DNA of 43,417 bases from Akkermansia muciniphila. GTDB taxonomy: Bacteria; Verrucomicrobiota; Verrucomicrobiia; Limisphaerales; F1-80-MAGS106. Location: the NCBI GenBank assembly GCA_945865375.1, contig CAMBEJ010000026.1, positions 1-43,417 of the forward strand. Reading direction: 5' to 3'. The notes under the pieces were generated by a model. The model searched no databases. It saw only the letters and a list, made by a program, of their open reading frames with translations, and had not been told where the DNA came from. Each line of letters opens with the position of its first letter. Positions within the stretch are counted from its first letter, which is position 1. The position numbers and the translations under genes were made by a program. Positions 33,355-43,045 of this stretch are shown in pieces.

Positions 33355-35322
33355 TCACTCGACCAGATCCAGCAACCGATCGTCGCGGGCACGGAGCAAC
33401 TCAACGATGCGTTCATGAACCAGTCCCCCCTTCTGATCGAGCAGCAGATGACTGGCACCGACTTCGTTCGGCTTGGGCTTCCACCGGCTGACCAGTCCAT
33501 CGCGAACCCTGTTTCGATCCGCAGCCAGCCCGATGAAATCAAACTCCACATGTTCGTAACCCGGGATTTGTCGAAGGGCGACAAAACTCAGATAACGGAC
33601 CGCTGGGTAGGGATCGTCAAGCAACCCGGACAGATAAAGGGCAAGCCAGTTCTCACCCGATGCCTTTCGAGCATCCGCATTCCCTGCGTTCCCCGCGATG
33701 AGAGCTCGCTGGGCGACGTCACCCTTTAACATCAAGAGCACCGCCAACGACACATCATGGTGCTCAGGTGGCAGACTCGGCATGGGCTTTCTGGTCCACG
33801 CAGCCAGGTTCGTCGCGGTCCAGGACAAGGCCTTGTCCAAATGACACAGATTGCAAGCATTCGGACGTCCCGTTTCCAACGTGGATTGAGCGGATGGACT
33901 GTCGATATAATGGTTTCGGACCACTTTCAGCAGCCCATAGGTGGCGTGCGGCATGTGGCAGCTATAGCACTGGCTTCCACTCGACTGCGGGCTGTGGTGC
34001 GTGTGCGCGGAGAGTTCCCTGCCGATGCCGGGGTGACACTGAAGGCATGCCTGATTCCCTCTCATTCCCTTGGCCAGTTGATCATCAGGCTGGCTGGAGT
34101 GCATGGAGTGGCACGACAGACAGGTCATGCCGCCGCTCACATGGCAGGCTGATTCGATAAGGCCGCTATATTCTCGACCGGTGACGCGGATCATGCCGTC
34201 GGACCAAAAAATATTGGCCATGAATTGCGCGTTGGTCGTGACTTCTTCAGGGATACGGGCATCCTTGTGACGCTTTGGGTGCCGGAGGAGCGGCGTCGCA
34301 GCTTCTAACTCCGCGCCGGGTCGAAACGTGAAGCCTGAATGCAAATAATTATCGATCTCAGGAATAAACTTCATCGCGTGACACTGGCCGCAGACTTCCG
34401 TCGAAGCATGGGGAGGGAGGACGTTCGGGTTAATGATGGAGGAGGCGGGCCCGGATCGTGCGTGTTGCGAGTAGCGTCGGACCGGGTTCCGATTTGCTTC
34501 CGCATGCTTCTCGCCGGGGCCATGACAGGCTTCGCATGAGATCCCCAGGTCTGCCGCCATGGATTCGATGAGTCCTGTCTTCGGATCGCGGTTAGGGATC
34601 CCGCCGGTGGTGTGGCATTGAATGCAGTTCACGTTCCATATTTGATTCGGTGAATCCGCGACGGGGTCGCGGATGAACGTGTCCTTGCGCGGAACCCAGC
34701 GTTTTTCTTCAACAAGCCAGACCAGGGGGAATCCGAACTGGAGATTCCCGTGTTTGCTGGCCACCCAGTAAGCCTGAAATCGGTGCGAACCAGTCGTCAG
34801 CCCAATTTGCTTCCAAAGACGGGGTGCCTGAGCCGGATCTTGCAGCGTGTAGCCCGGCCACCCGGCTTTGGCCCGGGCTTGGTCATGCGTCCAATCTGGA
34901 TCCGCCATCTCAGCCCAGAATTCGCCGCCCCGTCGCTGCAAGCGGATTCGGTGTCCGTCCACTTCGAAATCGTGGTCCTTGAAATCTCCGAGAACGCTTT
35001 GGGGTGTTGCGTACTGGGTCATGCGACGGTGAAATGAATCGTGCCAGCTCTTGTATTGACCGGGGTGGCAAGCGGCGCATTGATCGCTGGAGACATATCC
35101 CGGGTTGCCGCCGGTCTTGGGGATTTTTCCCTGCCGCGAAATGATCAGCGCACCTTGCGAGGCCGATGCCGCATCACGCTTCCACGCCACAAAAGCGCAG
35201 AGGGCAATACCTCCGAACAGGAACCCACGAATCCGCCAATCTCGTCGAGCCTCCCGAAGGAGAACCCAACAAGAAATCAGCGCGACCGCGCCAAAAAGCA
35301 GCCATTCCAAGCCCTTGCTCAT
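33355..35322 (-). CDS. Membrane-anchored octaheme cytochrome c with HEAT-like tail
   Basis: This 655-residue protein has two N-terminal helices (residues 5-22 and 33-47) and then eight CxxCH heme-binding motifs, at C82, C233, C263, C311, C401, C426, C452 and C490. Features such as CAACHPGQYKSWHDSFH and SCEACHGPGEKH resemble cytochrome c554/multiheme c proteins of the 'tetratricopeptide/c554' type. The C-terminal 150 residues lack heme sites and are helical with a HEAT-like look (LSGLLDDPYPAVRYLSFVAL). It would carry electrons at the outer face of the membrane; the donor and acceptor are not known. Its ATG overlaps the upstream membrane-protein stop (ATGA), so the two are co-translated. Confidence 0.9.
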   Translation of the reverse strand: MSKGLEWLLFGAVALISCWVLLREARRDWRIRGFLFGGIALCAFVAWKRDAASASQGALIISRQGKIPKTGGNPGYVSSDQCAACHPGQYKSWHDSFHRRMTQYATPQSVLGDFKDHDFEVDGHRIRLQRRGGEFWAEMADPDWTHDQARAKAGWPGYTLQDPAQAPRLWKQIGLTTGSHRFQAYWVASKHGNLQFGFPLVWLVEEKRWVPRKDTFIRDPVADSPNQIWNVNCIQCHTTGGIPNRDPKTGLIESMAADLGISCEACHGPGEKHAEANRNPVRRYSQHARSGPASSIINPNVLPPHASTEVCGQCHAMKFIPEIDNYLHSGFTFRPGAELEAATPLLRHPKRHKDARIPEEVTTNAQFMANIFWSDGMIRVTGREYSGLIESACHVSGGMTCLSCHSMHSSQPDDQLAKGMRGNQACLQCHPGIGRELSAHTHHSPQSSGSQCYSCHMPHATYGLLKVVRNHYIDSPSAQSTLETGRPNACNLCHLDKALSWTATNLAAWTRKPMPSLPPEHHDVSLAVLLMLKGDVAQRALIAGNAGNADARKASGENWLALYLSGLLDDPYPAVRYLSFVALRQIPGYEHVEFDFIGLAADRNRVRDGLVSRWKPKPNEVGASHLLLDQKGGLVHERIVELLRARDDRLLDLVE

Positions 35323-35894
35323 TCCATCGAACCTCCAGCATGCCTTCCCCGTTTATCCTCGGCCCGATCACGGCTTCCGGCCAACGCTGTCATCGCCACG
35401 GACACCAGGAGCAGGAAGGCCCCTGCGGGGACGAGCACAATTGGAAATCCTGGATCACCCCCGCGGATGTTGATTCCGCCGAGGAAAAAGCCTGAAGGCA
35501 GGAGGACGCTAGCGCCGATGAGGCATCCCGACGCTAGGCGGCGGCGTCCGGGATCCCAGTTGGAATAGAGACTGACTGAGAAACCGAACCCAAGATTGAG
35601 CATAGCCAGCAAAGCCCCATGAGCGTGCGCTAACGTCCACATCAACCTCCGGGTGGATTGGGAGGGATTGAGATAGGCACCGATCTTGAATCCGTGCAGC
35701 CCTTCGAGAGCAATCCCGAGCGAGAGGAAGACCAGCAGCGTCCACCAACCGAAACGCAAATGACGCCGGACGACCATGGCAGCGCCAGGGTCGTCCCTGG
35801 CAATGGAAGGCTTCGTGGCCACCGACTCGGACTTCGGCTTCGGGCTCTTCATCGGCGGGGTGTGGAATGCATTCACACAATCTTGCAAATGCAA
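35319..35894 (-). CDS. Small polytopic membrane protein preceding the octaheme cytochrome
   Basis: A 191-residue (or 177-residue) protein with four predicted membrane helices (WWTLLVFLSLGIAL, AHAHGALLAMLNLGFGFSVS, LASGCLIGASVLLPSGFFLG, and FPIVLVPAGAFLLLVSVAM). Conserved-looking His residues in the AHAHG helix could ligate heme, but this is speculative. The open frame begins with TTG at 35894, inside a direct repeat; the ATG at 35852 (MKSPKPKS) is the more usual start, and neither has a good ribosome-binding site. The stop overlaps the cytochrome start, so a joint role in electron transfer is likely. No family was recognised. Confidence 0.65.
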   Translation of the reverse strand: MHLQDCVNAFHTPPMKSPKPKSESVATKPSIARDDPGAAMVVRRHLRFGWWTLLVFLSLGIALEGLHGFKIGAYLNPSQSTRRLMWTLAHAHGALLAMLNLGFGFSVSLYSNWDPGRRRLASGCLIGASVLLPSGFFLGGINIRGGDPGFPIVLVPAGAFLLLVSVAMTALAGSRDRAEDKRGRHAGGSME

Positions 35895-35906
35895 TCTTGC
35901 AAATGC
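35879..35906. repeat. 14-bp direct repeat
   Basis: AATCTTGCAAATGC occurs twice in tandem at 35879-35906, overlapping the possible TTG start of the membrane-protein gene. It could be an operator or a simple slippage duplication. Confidence 0.6.
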
Positions 35907-36020
35907 GTTGAGTAGTTTTCAAGTCTTGTTATACTCCGGTTTCTTAATGGCTAGCCAACAATATTTGAAATTTTAACCACGGACTTGGACATGAGGACTA
36001 ACCGCGGAAGGAGGACCGAA

Positions 36021-36119
36021 ATGGAACCGACGGAGACAGTCCAACGAATGCAAAGCGGACTTATTCGGTCCCTTTCCGGTGTTGTTTCGGTGGTTCACAT
36101 GCTGAGAGATACATCATAG
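36021..36119 (+). CDS. Possible 32-residue small ORF
   Basis: In the 348-base gap between the cytochrome locus and the second PSCyt1 gene, an ATG at 36021 is preceded by AAGGAGG with 6-7 bases of spacing, a near-perfect ribosome-binding site. The frame runs 32 codons to a TAG (MEPTETVQRMQSGLIRSL...). It resembles no known peptide and may be part of a dispersed intergenic repeat instead of a gene. Nothing else was seen in 35907-36242. Confidence 0.2.
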   Translation: MEPTETVQRMQSGLIRSLSGVVSVVHMLRDTS

Positions 36120-36242
36120 AGATTTGATGAGTAAGAATCTGAAGCCCACAAAGAAAACCGGCGTGCCGACGCTTAATAACTTGCGGAGCCCCACGAACCC
36201 AAATTCCTATCAGTTTGTTGGCCGGGGTGTCACGATGCATTC

Positions 36243-39239
36243 ATGAACCTCGTCCACAGCATTGCATTCGCCTTTTGCTTGCTCGCGCTGGCCTCCAAGC
36301 CTCGCGCTGCGAGCTCGATTCCCTCCGAGCAACTCCAATTCTTCGAGCAGAAGATTCGCCCCGTGCTCGTTGAACATTGCTACGAGTGCCACAGCGCGCA
36401 GGCGAAGAAAGTCAAGAGCGGCCTGCTGCTCGACACCCAGGGCGGATGGCAAAAAGGGGGCGATGCAGGCGAACCAGCCATCCGGCCGGGCGACACCCAA
36501 ACAAGTCTCCTGCTCCGCGCCGTGCGGCATGATGATCCCGATCTCACCATGCCGCCGAAGAAGCCGAAGCTCTCCGACGCCCTCATCGCAGACCTGACCG
36601 CATGGGTGAAAATGGGCGCACCCGATCCGCGCGACGGCGCGAGTGAGGCTCGGCGTGGCGATAAATCGTGGTGGTCGTTGCAACCACTCTCCCGCCCCGA
36701 TCCACCGAGCGCCGCAGGCATGACCGAAGCGTGGTCGGGGAGCGCCATTGACCGTTTCATTTTCGCGAAGCTCGCCCTGAATGGTTTGAAACCCAGTCCC
36801 CCAGCCGGCCGCCGCGCCCTTATTCGCCGCGTCTCCTACGATTTGACGGGCCTGCCACCCTCGCCGGAGGAAGTCGAAACGTTCCAACGCGACACCCATC
36901 CGCTTGCTTACGAAAAGCTCGTGGATCGTCTGCTGAGTTCGCCGCACTACGGCGAGCGATGGGGGCGGCACTGGCTGGATGTCGTCCGGTTCGGCGAGAG
37001 CCGCGGCTTCGAGCGCAACGAAATCATCCTCAACGCCTGGCCGTTTCGGGATTACGTGATTCGTTCCTTCAACGACGACAAGCCCTTCAATCAGTTGATT
37101 GTCGAACATCTCGCGGGCGACGTCGTGGGCAAGGAACGTCCCGATGTCGAAATCGGCGTGGCGTTCCTCACAATCGGACCCTATGATGACGTGGGCAATG
37201 GAGACGCCGTGGCCGCCGCGAACACGCGTGCCGCGACGGTGGATGACATCGTGAGCACCACGGGCGCCGCGTTTCTCGGACTGACTGTGGGCTGCGCGCG
37301 TTGTCACAACCACAAATTTGATCCGGTGCCGACGGAGGATTATTACCGGCTGAAAGCGGCGTTCGACGGCGTGTCGCACGGTCCGCGATCTCTGGCCACC
37401 GCCGCGGAACGGCAGCGCTACGACGCGGCCATGAAACCGCTGAACGAACGGCGCGCGCACATTTCGGAGAAGAAATCGAATCTCGAGAAAGCCGTCGTGG
37501 AACGTTCTGCCTCTCAAGTCGGGGAGGAAAAACTTCTCCGCCCTCCACCTAGCGCGCATCTCACGGAGGAGAAATTCACCCCGATTGCCGCCCGGCACGC
37601 GCGGTTGACGGCGCTTTCGCATTCGGGCAATCCGAAATCCGGTGTGGGCGGGCGCATGGATGAATTCGAGGTGTGGACCTCGGGCGTGGCTCCTCGCAAT
37701 GTCGCGCTCGCGAGCCACGGCGGCAAGGCTATCGGAGCGGCTGGCAATGTGGCCAAGGATTTTGACGGTGCCTACAGCGTCGATCTGGTCACCGACGGCA
37801 AGTTCAGCGCACGTTGGTTCATCGGCAGTCCCGCCGTGCTCACCATCACTTTTGCGCAGACCGAGACCATTGACCGCGTCGTTTTCTCCCACGATCGGGT
37901 CACGCTCTCGGACACGCCGATCGAAGGCCTCGGCCCTTCAGTGACCGAGTATGAACTGCACGTTTCCCTGGACGGTCAGTCCTGGATCAAGATCGCCGAT
38001 TCCTCCGACCGCAAACCGTTCAATGAAGAACTCGCGCGCGAACGCAAGCTGCGCGCCGCGACCGTGGATGAACGCGCCCAAGTCGCCGAATTCGACCGGC
38101 AACTCGCTGAGATTGATCGGGAAACACGCCAAGTTCCGCCGCTCAGCTCGGTGTGGGTCGGGACTTTTTCCCAGCCGAAGCAGCGCACGGTCGTCTTCAA
38201 AGGCGGCGATCCGATGAAACCCGGCGACGCGGTCCAGCCCGCCAGTTTGAGCGTACTCGATCACGTCGCCAAATCCTACGAACTTGCGGGCGATGCCCCT
38301 GAATCCGAGCGCCGCCTGGCGCTGGCGCGCTGGCTGGCGAGCGACGAAAACCCGTTGACCGCGCGCGTGCTCGCGAATCGAGTGTGGCAGCACCATTTTG
38401 GCGTTGGCATCGTCGATACGCCAAGCGATTTCGGATTCCTCGGCGGCAGGCCCACACACCCCGAGTTGCTCGATTGGCTTGCGCGCCGGTTGCAGCACCA
38501 TGAATGGCGACTCAAGCCCTTGCACCGAGAGATTCTGTTGTCTCAGACATACCAGCAGGCGTCTGGAGAAAGTGATCCGTCGCAAGGAAAGCGCGATGAG
38601 ACGACCGGAAAAGCAACTTCTGGCCGATTGACCACTGTTTCACTGATTCCTTATGACTCCACGAATCAGAAGCGAGCTCGCAATCTCGACGCCGCCTCTC
38701 GACTACTCTGGCGCTTCCCGCCCCGCCGCCTGACCGCCGAAGAGGTGCGCGACACCCTTCTGGCAGTCTCGGGTAAATTGGATCGCCGCCCTGGCGGGCC
38801 GGGCTTCCGGCTCTACGAATACAAACAGGACAACGTCGCCACCTATGTGCCGCTCCCCGAGCACGGCCCGGGGACCTACCGCCGCGCCGTGTATCACCAC
38901 AACGCGCGCGCCTCGGTCGTGGACATCCTGTCCGATTTCGATCTGCCGGACAACGCCTTCGCCGCGCCGAAGCGGGCCGACACCACAAACCCACTCCAGA
39001 CTCTCACCATGCTGAACCACCGCTTCGTGATCGACATGGCCACCGCTTTGAACGAACGCGCCGCACGCGAAGCCGGCAACGACTCGACCGCACAAATCCG
39101 CCGCGCCTTTGCCGTCGCCTTCCAACGCGAGCCAACTGAAAGAGAATTGACGGCGGCAATGACGGTGACTCGAGCACACGGCTCGGCTGCCGTTTACCGA
39201 GCGCTGTTGAATGCAAATGAATTGATTTACATCGAGTGA
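36243..39239 (+). CDS. PSCyt1-DUF1549-DUF1553 exported protein with discoidin-like insert
   Basis: This 998-residue protein has a signal peptide (MNLVHSIAFAFCLLALASKP). PSCyt1 spans about residues 25-125 with a CYECH heme motif (EHCYECHSAQAKKVKSGLLL) and MPPKKPKLS. DUF1549 spans about 165-385 (YDLTGLPPSPEEVE, HYGERWGRHWLDVVRFGESR, and CARCHNHKFDPV, a second CxxCH). A middle part (about 460-580) reads like an F5/8-type-C sugar-binding fold (RMDEFEVWTSG, LVTDGKFSARWFIG). DUF1553 follows at about 690-970 (RRLALARWLASDENPLTARV, RRLTAEEVRDTLLAVSG). It is followed 43 bases later by its DUF1501 partner. Its extra PSCyt1 and insert distinguish it from the 19143-22109 copy. Confidence 0.92.
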   Translation: MNLVHSIAFAFCLLALASKPRAASSIPSEQLQFFEQKIRPVLVEHCYECHSAQAKKVKSGLLLDTQGGWQKGGDAGEPAIRPGDTQTSLLLRAVRHDDPDLTMPPKKPKLSDALIADLTAWVKMGAPDPRDGASEARRGDKSWWSLQPLSRPDPPSAAGMTEAWSGSAIDRFIFAKLALNGLKPSPPAGRRALIRRVSYDLTGLPPSPEEVETFQRDTHPLAYEKLVDRLLSSPHYGERWGRHWLDVVRFGESRGFERNEIILNAWPFRDYVIRSFNDDKPFNQLIVEHLAGDVVGKERPDVEIGVAFLTIGPYDDVGNGDAVAAANTRAATVDDIVSTTGAAFLGLTVGCARCHNHKFDPVPTEDYYRLKAAFDGVSHGPRSLATAAERQRYDAAMKPLNERRAHISEKKSNLEKAVVERSASQVGEEKLLRPPPSAHLTEEKFTPIAARHARLTALSHSGNPKSGVGGRMDEFEVWTSGVAPRNVALASHGGKAIGAAGNVAKDFDGAYSVDLVTDGKFSARWFIGSPAVLTITFAQTETIDRVVFSHDRVTLSDTPIEGLGPSVTEYELHVSLDGQSWIKIADSSDRKPFNEELARERKLRAATVDERAQVAEFDRQLAEIDRETRQVPPLSSVWVGTFSQPKQRTVVFKGGDPMKPGDAVQPASLSVLDHVAKSYELAGDAPESERRLALARWLASDENPLTARVLANRVWQHHFGVGIVDTPSDFGFLGGRPTHPELLDWLARRLQHHEWRLKPLHREILLSQTYQQASGESDPSQGKRDETTGKATSGRLTTVSLIPYDSTNQKRARNLDAASRLLWRFPPRRLTAEEVRDTLLAVSGKLDRRPGGPGFRLYEYKQDNVATYVPLPEHGPGTYRRAVYHHNARASVVDILSDFDLPDNAFAAPKRADTTNPLQTLTMLNHRFVIDMATALNERAAREAGNDSTAQIRRAFAVAFQREPTERELTAAMTVTRAHGSAAVYRALLNANELIYIE

Positions 39240-39282
39240 ACTCCCAGATATCGCAATGATTCCTTGAAAACCCTTTGACAGC

Positions 39283-40734
39283 ATGAACACAGAACCCGCA
39301 TCCCTTGATCTCACGCGGCGGCACTTCCTGTCGCAAATCACCACCGGCTTCACAGGCGTGGCTCTGACCCATCTTCTCGCGGAGGACATGCTTGGGCGCG
39401 CGCTGGCGGCGAGCGGACCGGCGCGGTTGCCAGGGCAGACGCACTTTTCTCCCAGGGCGAAACAGGTGTTGCAGATTTTTTGTCCGGGCGCGGCATCGCA
39501 TCTGGATCTATGGGATTACAAGCCGGAACTCCAAAAGCGCGACGGCCAGCCGCTGCCAGGCGAGGAGAACTTCTCGAGTTTCCAAGGCAAGAACGGGCCT
39601 TTGATGAAGTCGCCGTGGCCCTTCATCCCGACGGGACAGAGCGGCAAGAGAATCTCCTCAATGCTGCCGAACATCGCGCAACACGTGGACGACATGGCGT
39701 TCATCCACTCGATGACTTCGCGCACGAATACGCACGGACCTGGCTGCGTCTTCATGAACTCGTGCTTCACGCGCGAGGGTTTTCCCACAGCCGGAGCGTG
39801 GGTGAGCCACGCACTCGGGAGCTTGAATCAAAACCTACCGACATTCGTGGCCATGCAGGATGTGCGCGGCGAACCGCCAAACGGCAAGGCGAATTGGTCC
39901 AATGGCTTCCTCTCTGCGCAACATCAGGCGGTGACGATGGCCGCGCAGCAGCCGTTGCGCAACCTGCGTCGGCCAGCTTGGGTCAGCCAGACGGGGGAGA
40001 CCGCGACGCGCGACTTCCTCTCCTTCATTAATTCCGAACACGCGGACCGGCATCCGGGCGAGAGCGAGTTGCGGGCGCGCATGGCCGCCTACGAGCTGGC
40101 CGCGCGTATGCAACTGGCCGCGCCCGAGGTGAGCGACTTGTCGCGCGAGCCTGAGCACGTCCGCAAGCTTTACGGCTCCGACGACGCCAACCCGCTCAAG
40201 GCCGCCTACGCGAAGAATTGCCTGCTCGCCCGGCGTTTCTTGGAGCAAGGCGTGCGTTACGTCAGCCTTTATTGCGCCTCCCGAGCATCGTCAGTGGACG
40301 GCTTGTTGAATTGGGACGCGCACAAAACGTTGAAGGCCGATTACGAACGGCATTGCCCGATTTTCGATCAGCCCACCGCCGCGCTGCTCACCGACCTCAA
40401 GCAACGGGGGCTGCTCAACGATGTGCTAGTCATCTGGACGACGGAGTTTGGCCGAATGCCGACCCGCCAAGCTTCCACACAAGGTCGAGACCACAATCCC
40501 GACGCGTTCACCACCTGGATGATGGGCGCGGGGATCAAAGGCGGCGTGAGCTTCGGAGCGACGGATGAGTTTGGCCGCCGCTCCGTGCAGGACGTATGCA
40601 CCGCCTACGATTTTTACGCGACCGTGCTACACCTGCTCGGGCTCAACCACGAGAAAGTCACCTACTACCACAACGGCGCCGAACGCCGCCTGACGGATGT
40701 TCATGGCCATGTGATTCAAGACCTGCTGGCCTGA
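39283..40734 (+). CDS. DUF1501 exported protein
   Basis: A 483-residue DUF1501 protein with a twin-arginine signal (LTRRHFLSQITTGFTGVALT). The landmarks are RAKQVLQIFCPGAASHLDLWDYKP, SMLPNIAQHVDDMAFIHSMT, GVRYVSLYCASRASSVDGLL, the metal-site-like TTEFGRMPTRQAS and QGRDHNPDAFTTWMMGAGIK, and the C-terminal LTDVHGHVIQDLLA. The reaction is unknown and the fold is sulfatase-like. It is downstream of the PSCyt1-DUF1549-DUF1553 gene and directly followed (about 90 bases) by the GH36-like gene, so the three probably form one polysaccharide-use operon. Confidence 0.92.
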   Translation: MNTEPASLDLTRRHFLSQITTGFTGVALTHLLAEDMLGRALAASGPARLPGQTHFSPRAKQVLQIFCPGAASHLDLWDYKPELQKRDGQPLPGEENFSSFQGKNGPLMKSPWPFIPTGQSGKRISSMLPNIAQHVDDMAFIHSMTSRTNTHGPGCVFMNSCFTREGFPTAGAWVSHALGSLNQNLPTFVAMQDVRGEPPNGKANWSNGFLSAQHQAVTMAAQQPLRNLRRPAWVSQTGETATRDFLSFINSEHADRHPGESELRARMAAYELAARMQLAAPEVSDLSREPEHVRKLYGSDDANPLKAAYAKNCLLARRFLEQGVRYVSLYCASRASSVDGLLNWDAHKTLKADYERHCPIFDQPTAALLTDLKQRGLLNDVLVIWTTEFGRMPTRQASTQGRDHNPDAFTTWMMGAGIKGGVSFGATDEFGRRSVQDVCTAYDFYATVLHLLGLNHEKVTYYHNGAERRLTDVHGHVIQDLLA

Positions 40735-40825
40735 CCCGTGCCGCCACACTCGAAGTCACCGTGCTCTTGACGCCCATGCCGCAGTTGGAGGACCGTGCGG
40801 GGACGATGCACATGCGAATCAAGCT

Positions 40826-43045
40826 ATGAAACTGAACCACTTCTCGCTTCCATTGCTCTTTGCGCTCCTGAGTCTTGGCACCTCGCTCAGCTTGGCCCAA
40901 AACTCCGCGTTACCAATGGTCCCCAAGGCGCGAACCCCTTTGACGGCCACGAAAACCGATTGGTTGCTCGATGCGGGCTCGTTTACGGCGGGTGTGTTCC
41001 GAGGCGAAGCAACCGACGAGATCGTCATGCAAAACGGTCTTCTCCGGCGCACCTTCAAATTAGCTCCCAACGCAGCCACGATCGGCCTCGACAATTTGAT
41101 GACAGGTTCGACGGTGCTGCGCGCGGTGCAACCGGAGGCCACTGTGACGATTGACTCTCAGGAGTTCAAGGTCGGCGGTCTGCAGGGCCAGCCGAATCAC
41201 GCCTATCTGCTCCCAGAGTGGACGGTGAAACTCGAAAACGATCCCGGCGCGTTTCAATTCGTCGGCTACACTGCTGGCAAACCGGAAGCGCCCTTCATCT
41301 GGAAACGCAAACGTCACAGCGCCGATCTGCCATGGCCACCGCCGGGCGCAGCCCTCGCCCTGAGTTTTCGGGGCCCGAACGAAGCGACACGAGGCATCAC
41401 CGTCACAGTGCACCACGAAGTTTACGACGGCCTGCCAGTGTGGGGCAAATGGCTCACGGTGAGCAACGGGACCGCGCGCGCCATCATGCTCGACCGCTTC
41501 ACCAGCGAGCGCCTCGCTGCCGTGGAAGCTGAGTCAGCGGTTGACGAACGCCTCGACCTCGCCTGGCGCACGCCATCGATCACAGTGCTCAGCGACTACA
41601 TGTTCAAGGGCATGGACATCGTGACCGGCAATCAGGTGGCTTCGTGGCGTAGCGATCCGGAATTCAAGACGCAGGTGAGCTATGCCCGAAAAACCCCGTG
41701 TCTGTTGGTTTGCGAGCCGCCCATTGGCCCGGGATTGCGGTTGGCGCCTGGTGAGACGTTCACCAGTTTTCGCACATGGCTGGTGGTGCATGACTCGACG
41801 GACCGCGAGCGGCAAGGATTGTTCATCCGGCATGCCCATCGTGCCCTCGCCCCGTGGTCCACGGAAAGTCCCGTGATGATGCACGTTCGCAACGCGGACA
41901 CGGCATCTTTCCGCAGCGCGGTGGATCAATGCGCCGAAGTCGGTTTTGAGATGATCATCTACACGTTCGGCAGCGGGTTGAACGTGGAAAATGAAGATCC
42001 AGCAACCATCGCGAGGGTGAAGGCGGACGTCGATTATGCCCACGGCAAGGGCATCGAAGTGGGTGCTTACTCGCTGTTCAGCAGCCGACGCATCGACGAC
42101 GACAACGACGTGATCAACCCAAAAACCGGCAAGCCGGGCGGTGCCAACTTCGGCAATGCACCGTGCTTCGGAAGCGTGTGGGGCACGAACTACCTGCGAA
42201 AGCTCACCCACTTCCTGGCGCAGACCGGCCTCGACCTCCTGGAGCATGACGGCCCGTATCCTGGGGACATCTGCGCCTCAACCAACCATCCCGGCCATCG
42301 CGGCGAGGCGGATTCGCAATGGGTGAACTGGCGGATGAGCGCAGCCCTCTACACCTGGTGCCGTGAGCGCGGGATTTACATCAACCAGCCTGATTACTAT
42401 TTCTTCGCCGGAGGCAACAAGACGGCGATGGGTTACCGCGAGGACAACTGGTCGCTGCCGCGCGCGCAACAACTGATTCACGCGCGACAAAATATTTTCG
42501 ACGGCACCTGGACGAAGCCCCAGACTGCCGGCTGGATGTTCGTCCCGCTCACGGAGTACCAGGGAGGGGGTGCCGCAGCCACGATCGAGCCGTTGCGTGA
42601 ACACCTGGACACTTACGAAGGGCAACTCGCCAACACATTCGGTTCCGGCGTGCAGGCCTGCTGGCGCGGCCCGAGGCTCTACGATTCGGACGAAACCAAG
42701 GCGCTCGTCAAAAAGTGGGTGACTTGGTTCAAGGACCGCCGCGGTATATTAGAGAGCGACATCATTCATGGCCGACGGGCGGACGGGCGCGACATTGACT
42801 ACTTGCTGCATGTCAACCCGCACATCAAGCAACGCGGGCTCGTGGTGATTCACAACCCGCTCACCCTCCCTGTCGAACGCAAGGTCACGTTGCCACTCTA
42901 CTACACGGGTCTTATCAACGCCGCGCTCGTTCGCGAGCAGAACGGGAAGCCGAAACGCTACCAGCTGGACCGCGCATTTAACGTGCTCGTGCCGGTGAAG
43001 GTTCCCGCTGGCGGACGCATTTGGCTGACCATTGAAGCACCCTGA
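40826..43045 (+). CDS. Exported GH36/GH27-like glycosidase (alpha-galactosidase type)
   Basis: This 739-residue protein has a signal peptide (MKLNHFSLPLLFALLSLGTS, cleavage near LAQ). The first ~370 residues form a beta-sandwich like the N-terminal domain of GH36 enzymes (RRTFKLAPNAATIGLDNLMT). The middle is a TIM barrel with IYTFGSGLNVENEDPATIAR, KGIEVGAYSLFSSRR and LDLLEHDGPYPGDICA; D475 in this segment sits where clan GH-D enzymes carry the nucleophile. The C-terminal ~100 residues form a small beta-domain. The usual GH36 WxDxxR/KWD signatures are not obvious, so the substrate and even activity are inferred. It is the last gene of the second PSD1 cluster. Confidence 0.7.
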   Translation: MKLNHFSLPLLFALLSLGTSLSLAQNSALPMVPKARTPLTATKTDWLLDAGSFTAGVFRGEATDEIVMQNGLLRRTFKLAPNAATIGLDNLMTGSTVLRAVQPEATVTIDSQEFKVGGLQGQPNHAYLLPEWTVKLENDPGAFQFVGYTAGKPEAPFIWKRKRHSADLPWPPPGAALALSFRGPNEATRGITVTVHHEVYDGLPVWGKWLTVSNGTARAIMLDRFTSERLAAVEAESAVDERLDLAWRTPSITVLSDYMFKGMDIVTGNQVASWRSDPEFKTQVSYARKTPCLLVCEPPIGPGLRLAPGETFTSFRTWLVVHDSTDRERQGLFIRHAHRALAPWSTESPVMMHVRNADTASFRSAVDQCAEVGFEMIIYTFGSGLNVENEDPATIARVKADVDYAHGKGIEVGAYSLFSSRRIDDDNDVINPKTGKPGGANFGNAPCFGSVWGTNYLRKLTHFLAQTGLDLLEHDGPYPGDICASTNHPGHRGEADSQWVNWRMSAALYTWCRERGIYINQPDYYFFAGGNKTAMGYREDNWSLPRAQQLIHARQNIFDGTWTKPQTAGWMFVPLTEYQGGGAAATIEPLREHLDTYEGQLANTFGSGVQACWRGPRLYDSDETKALVKKWVTWFKDRRGILESDIIHGRRADGRDIDYLLHVNPHIKQRGLVVIHNPLTLPVERKVTLPLYYTGLINAALVREQNGKPKRYQLDRAFNVLVPVKVPAGGRIWLTIEAP

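Noticed and set aside
36210-37892. 560-codon antisense ORF
   Set aside because: Lies fully opposite the well-supported PSCyt1-DUF1549/1553 gene; its composition is that of a GC-rich shadow frame.
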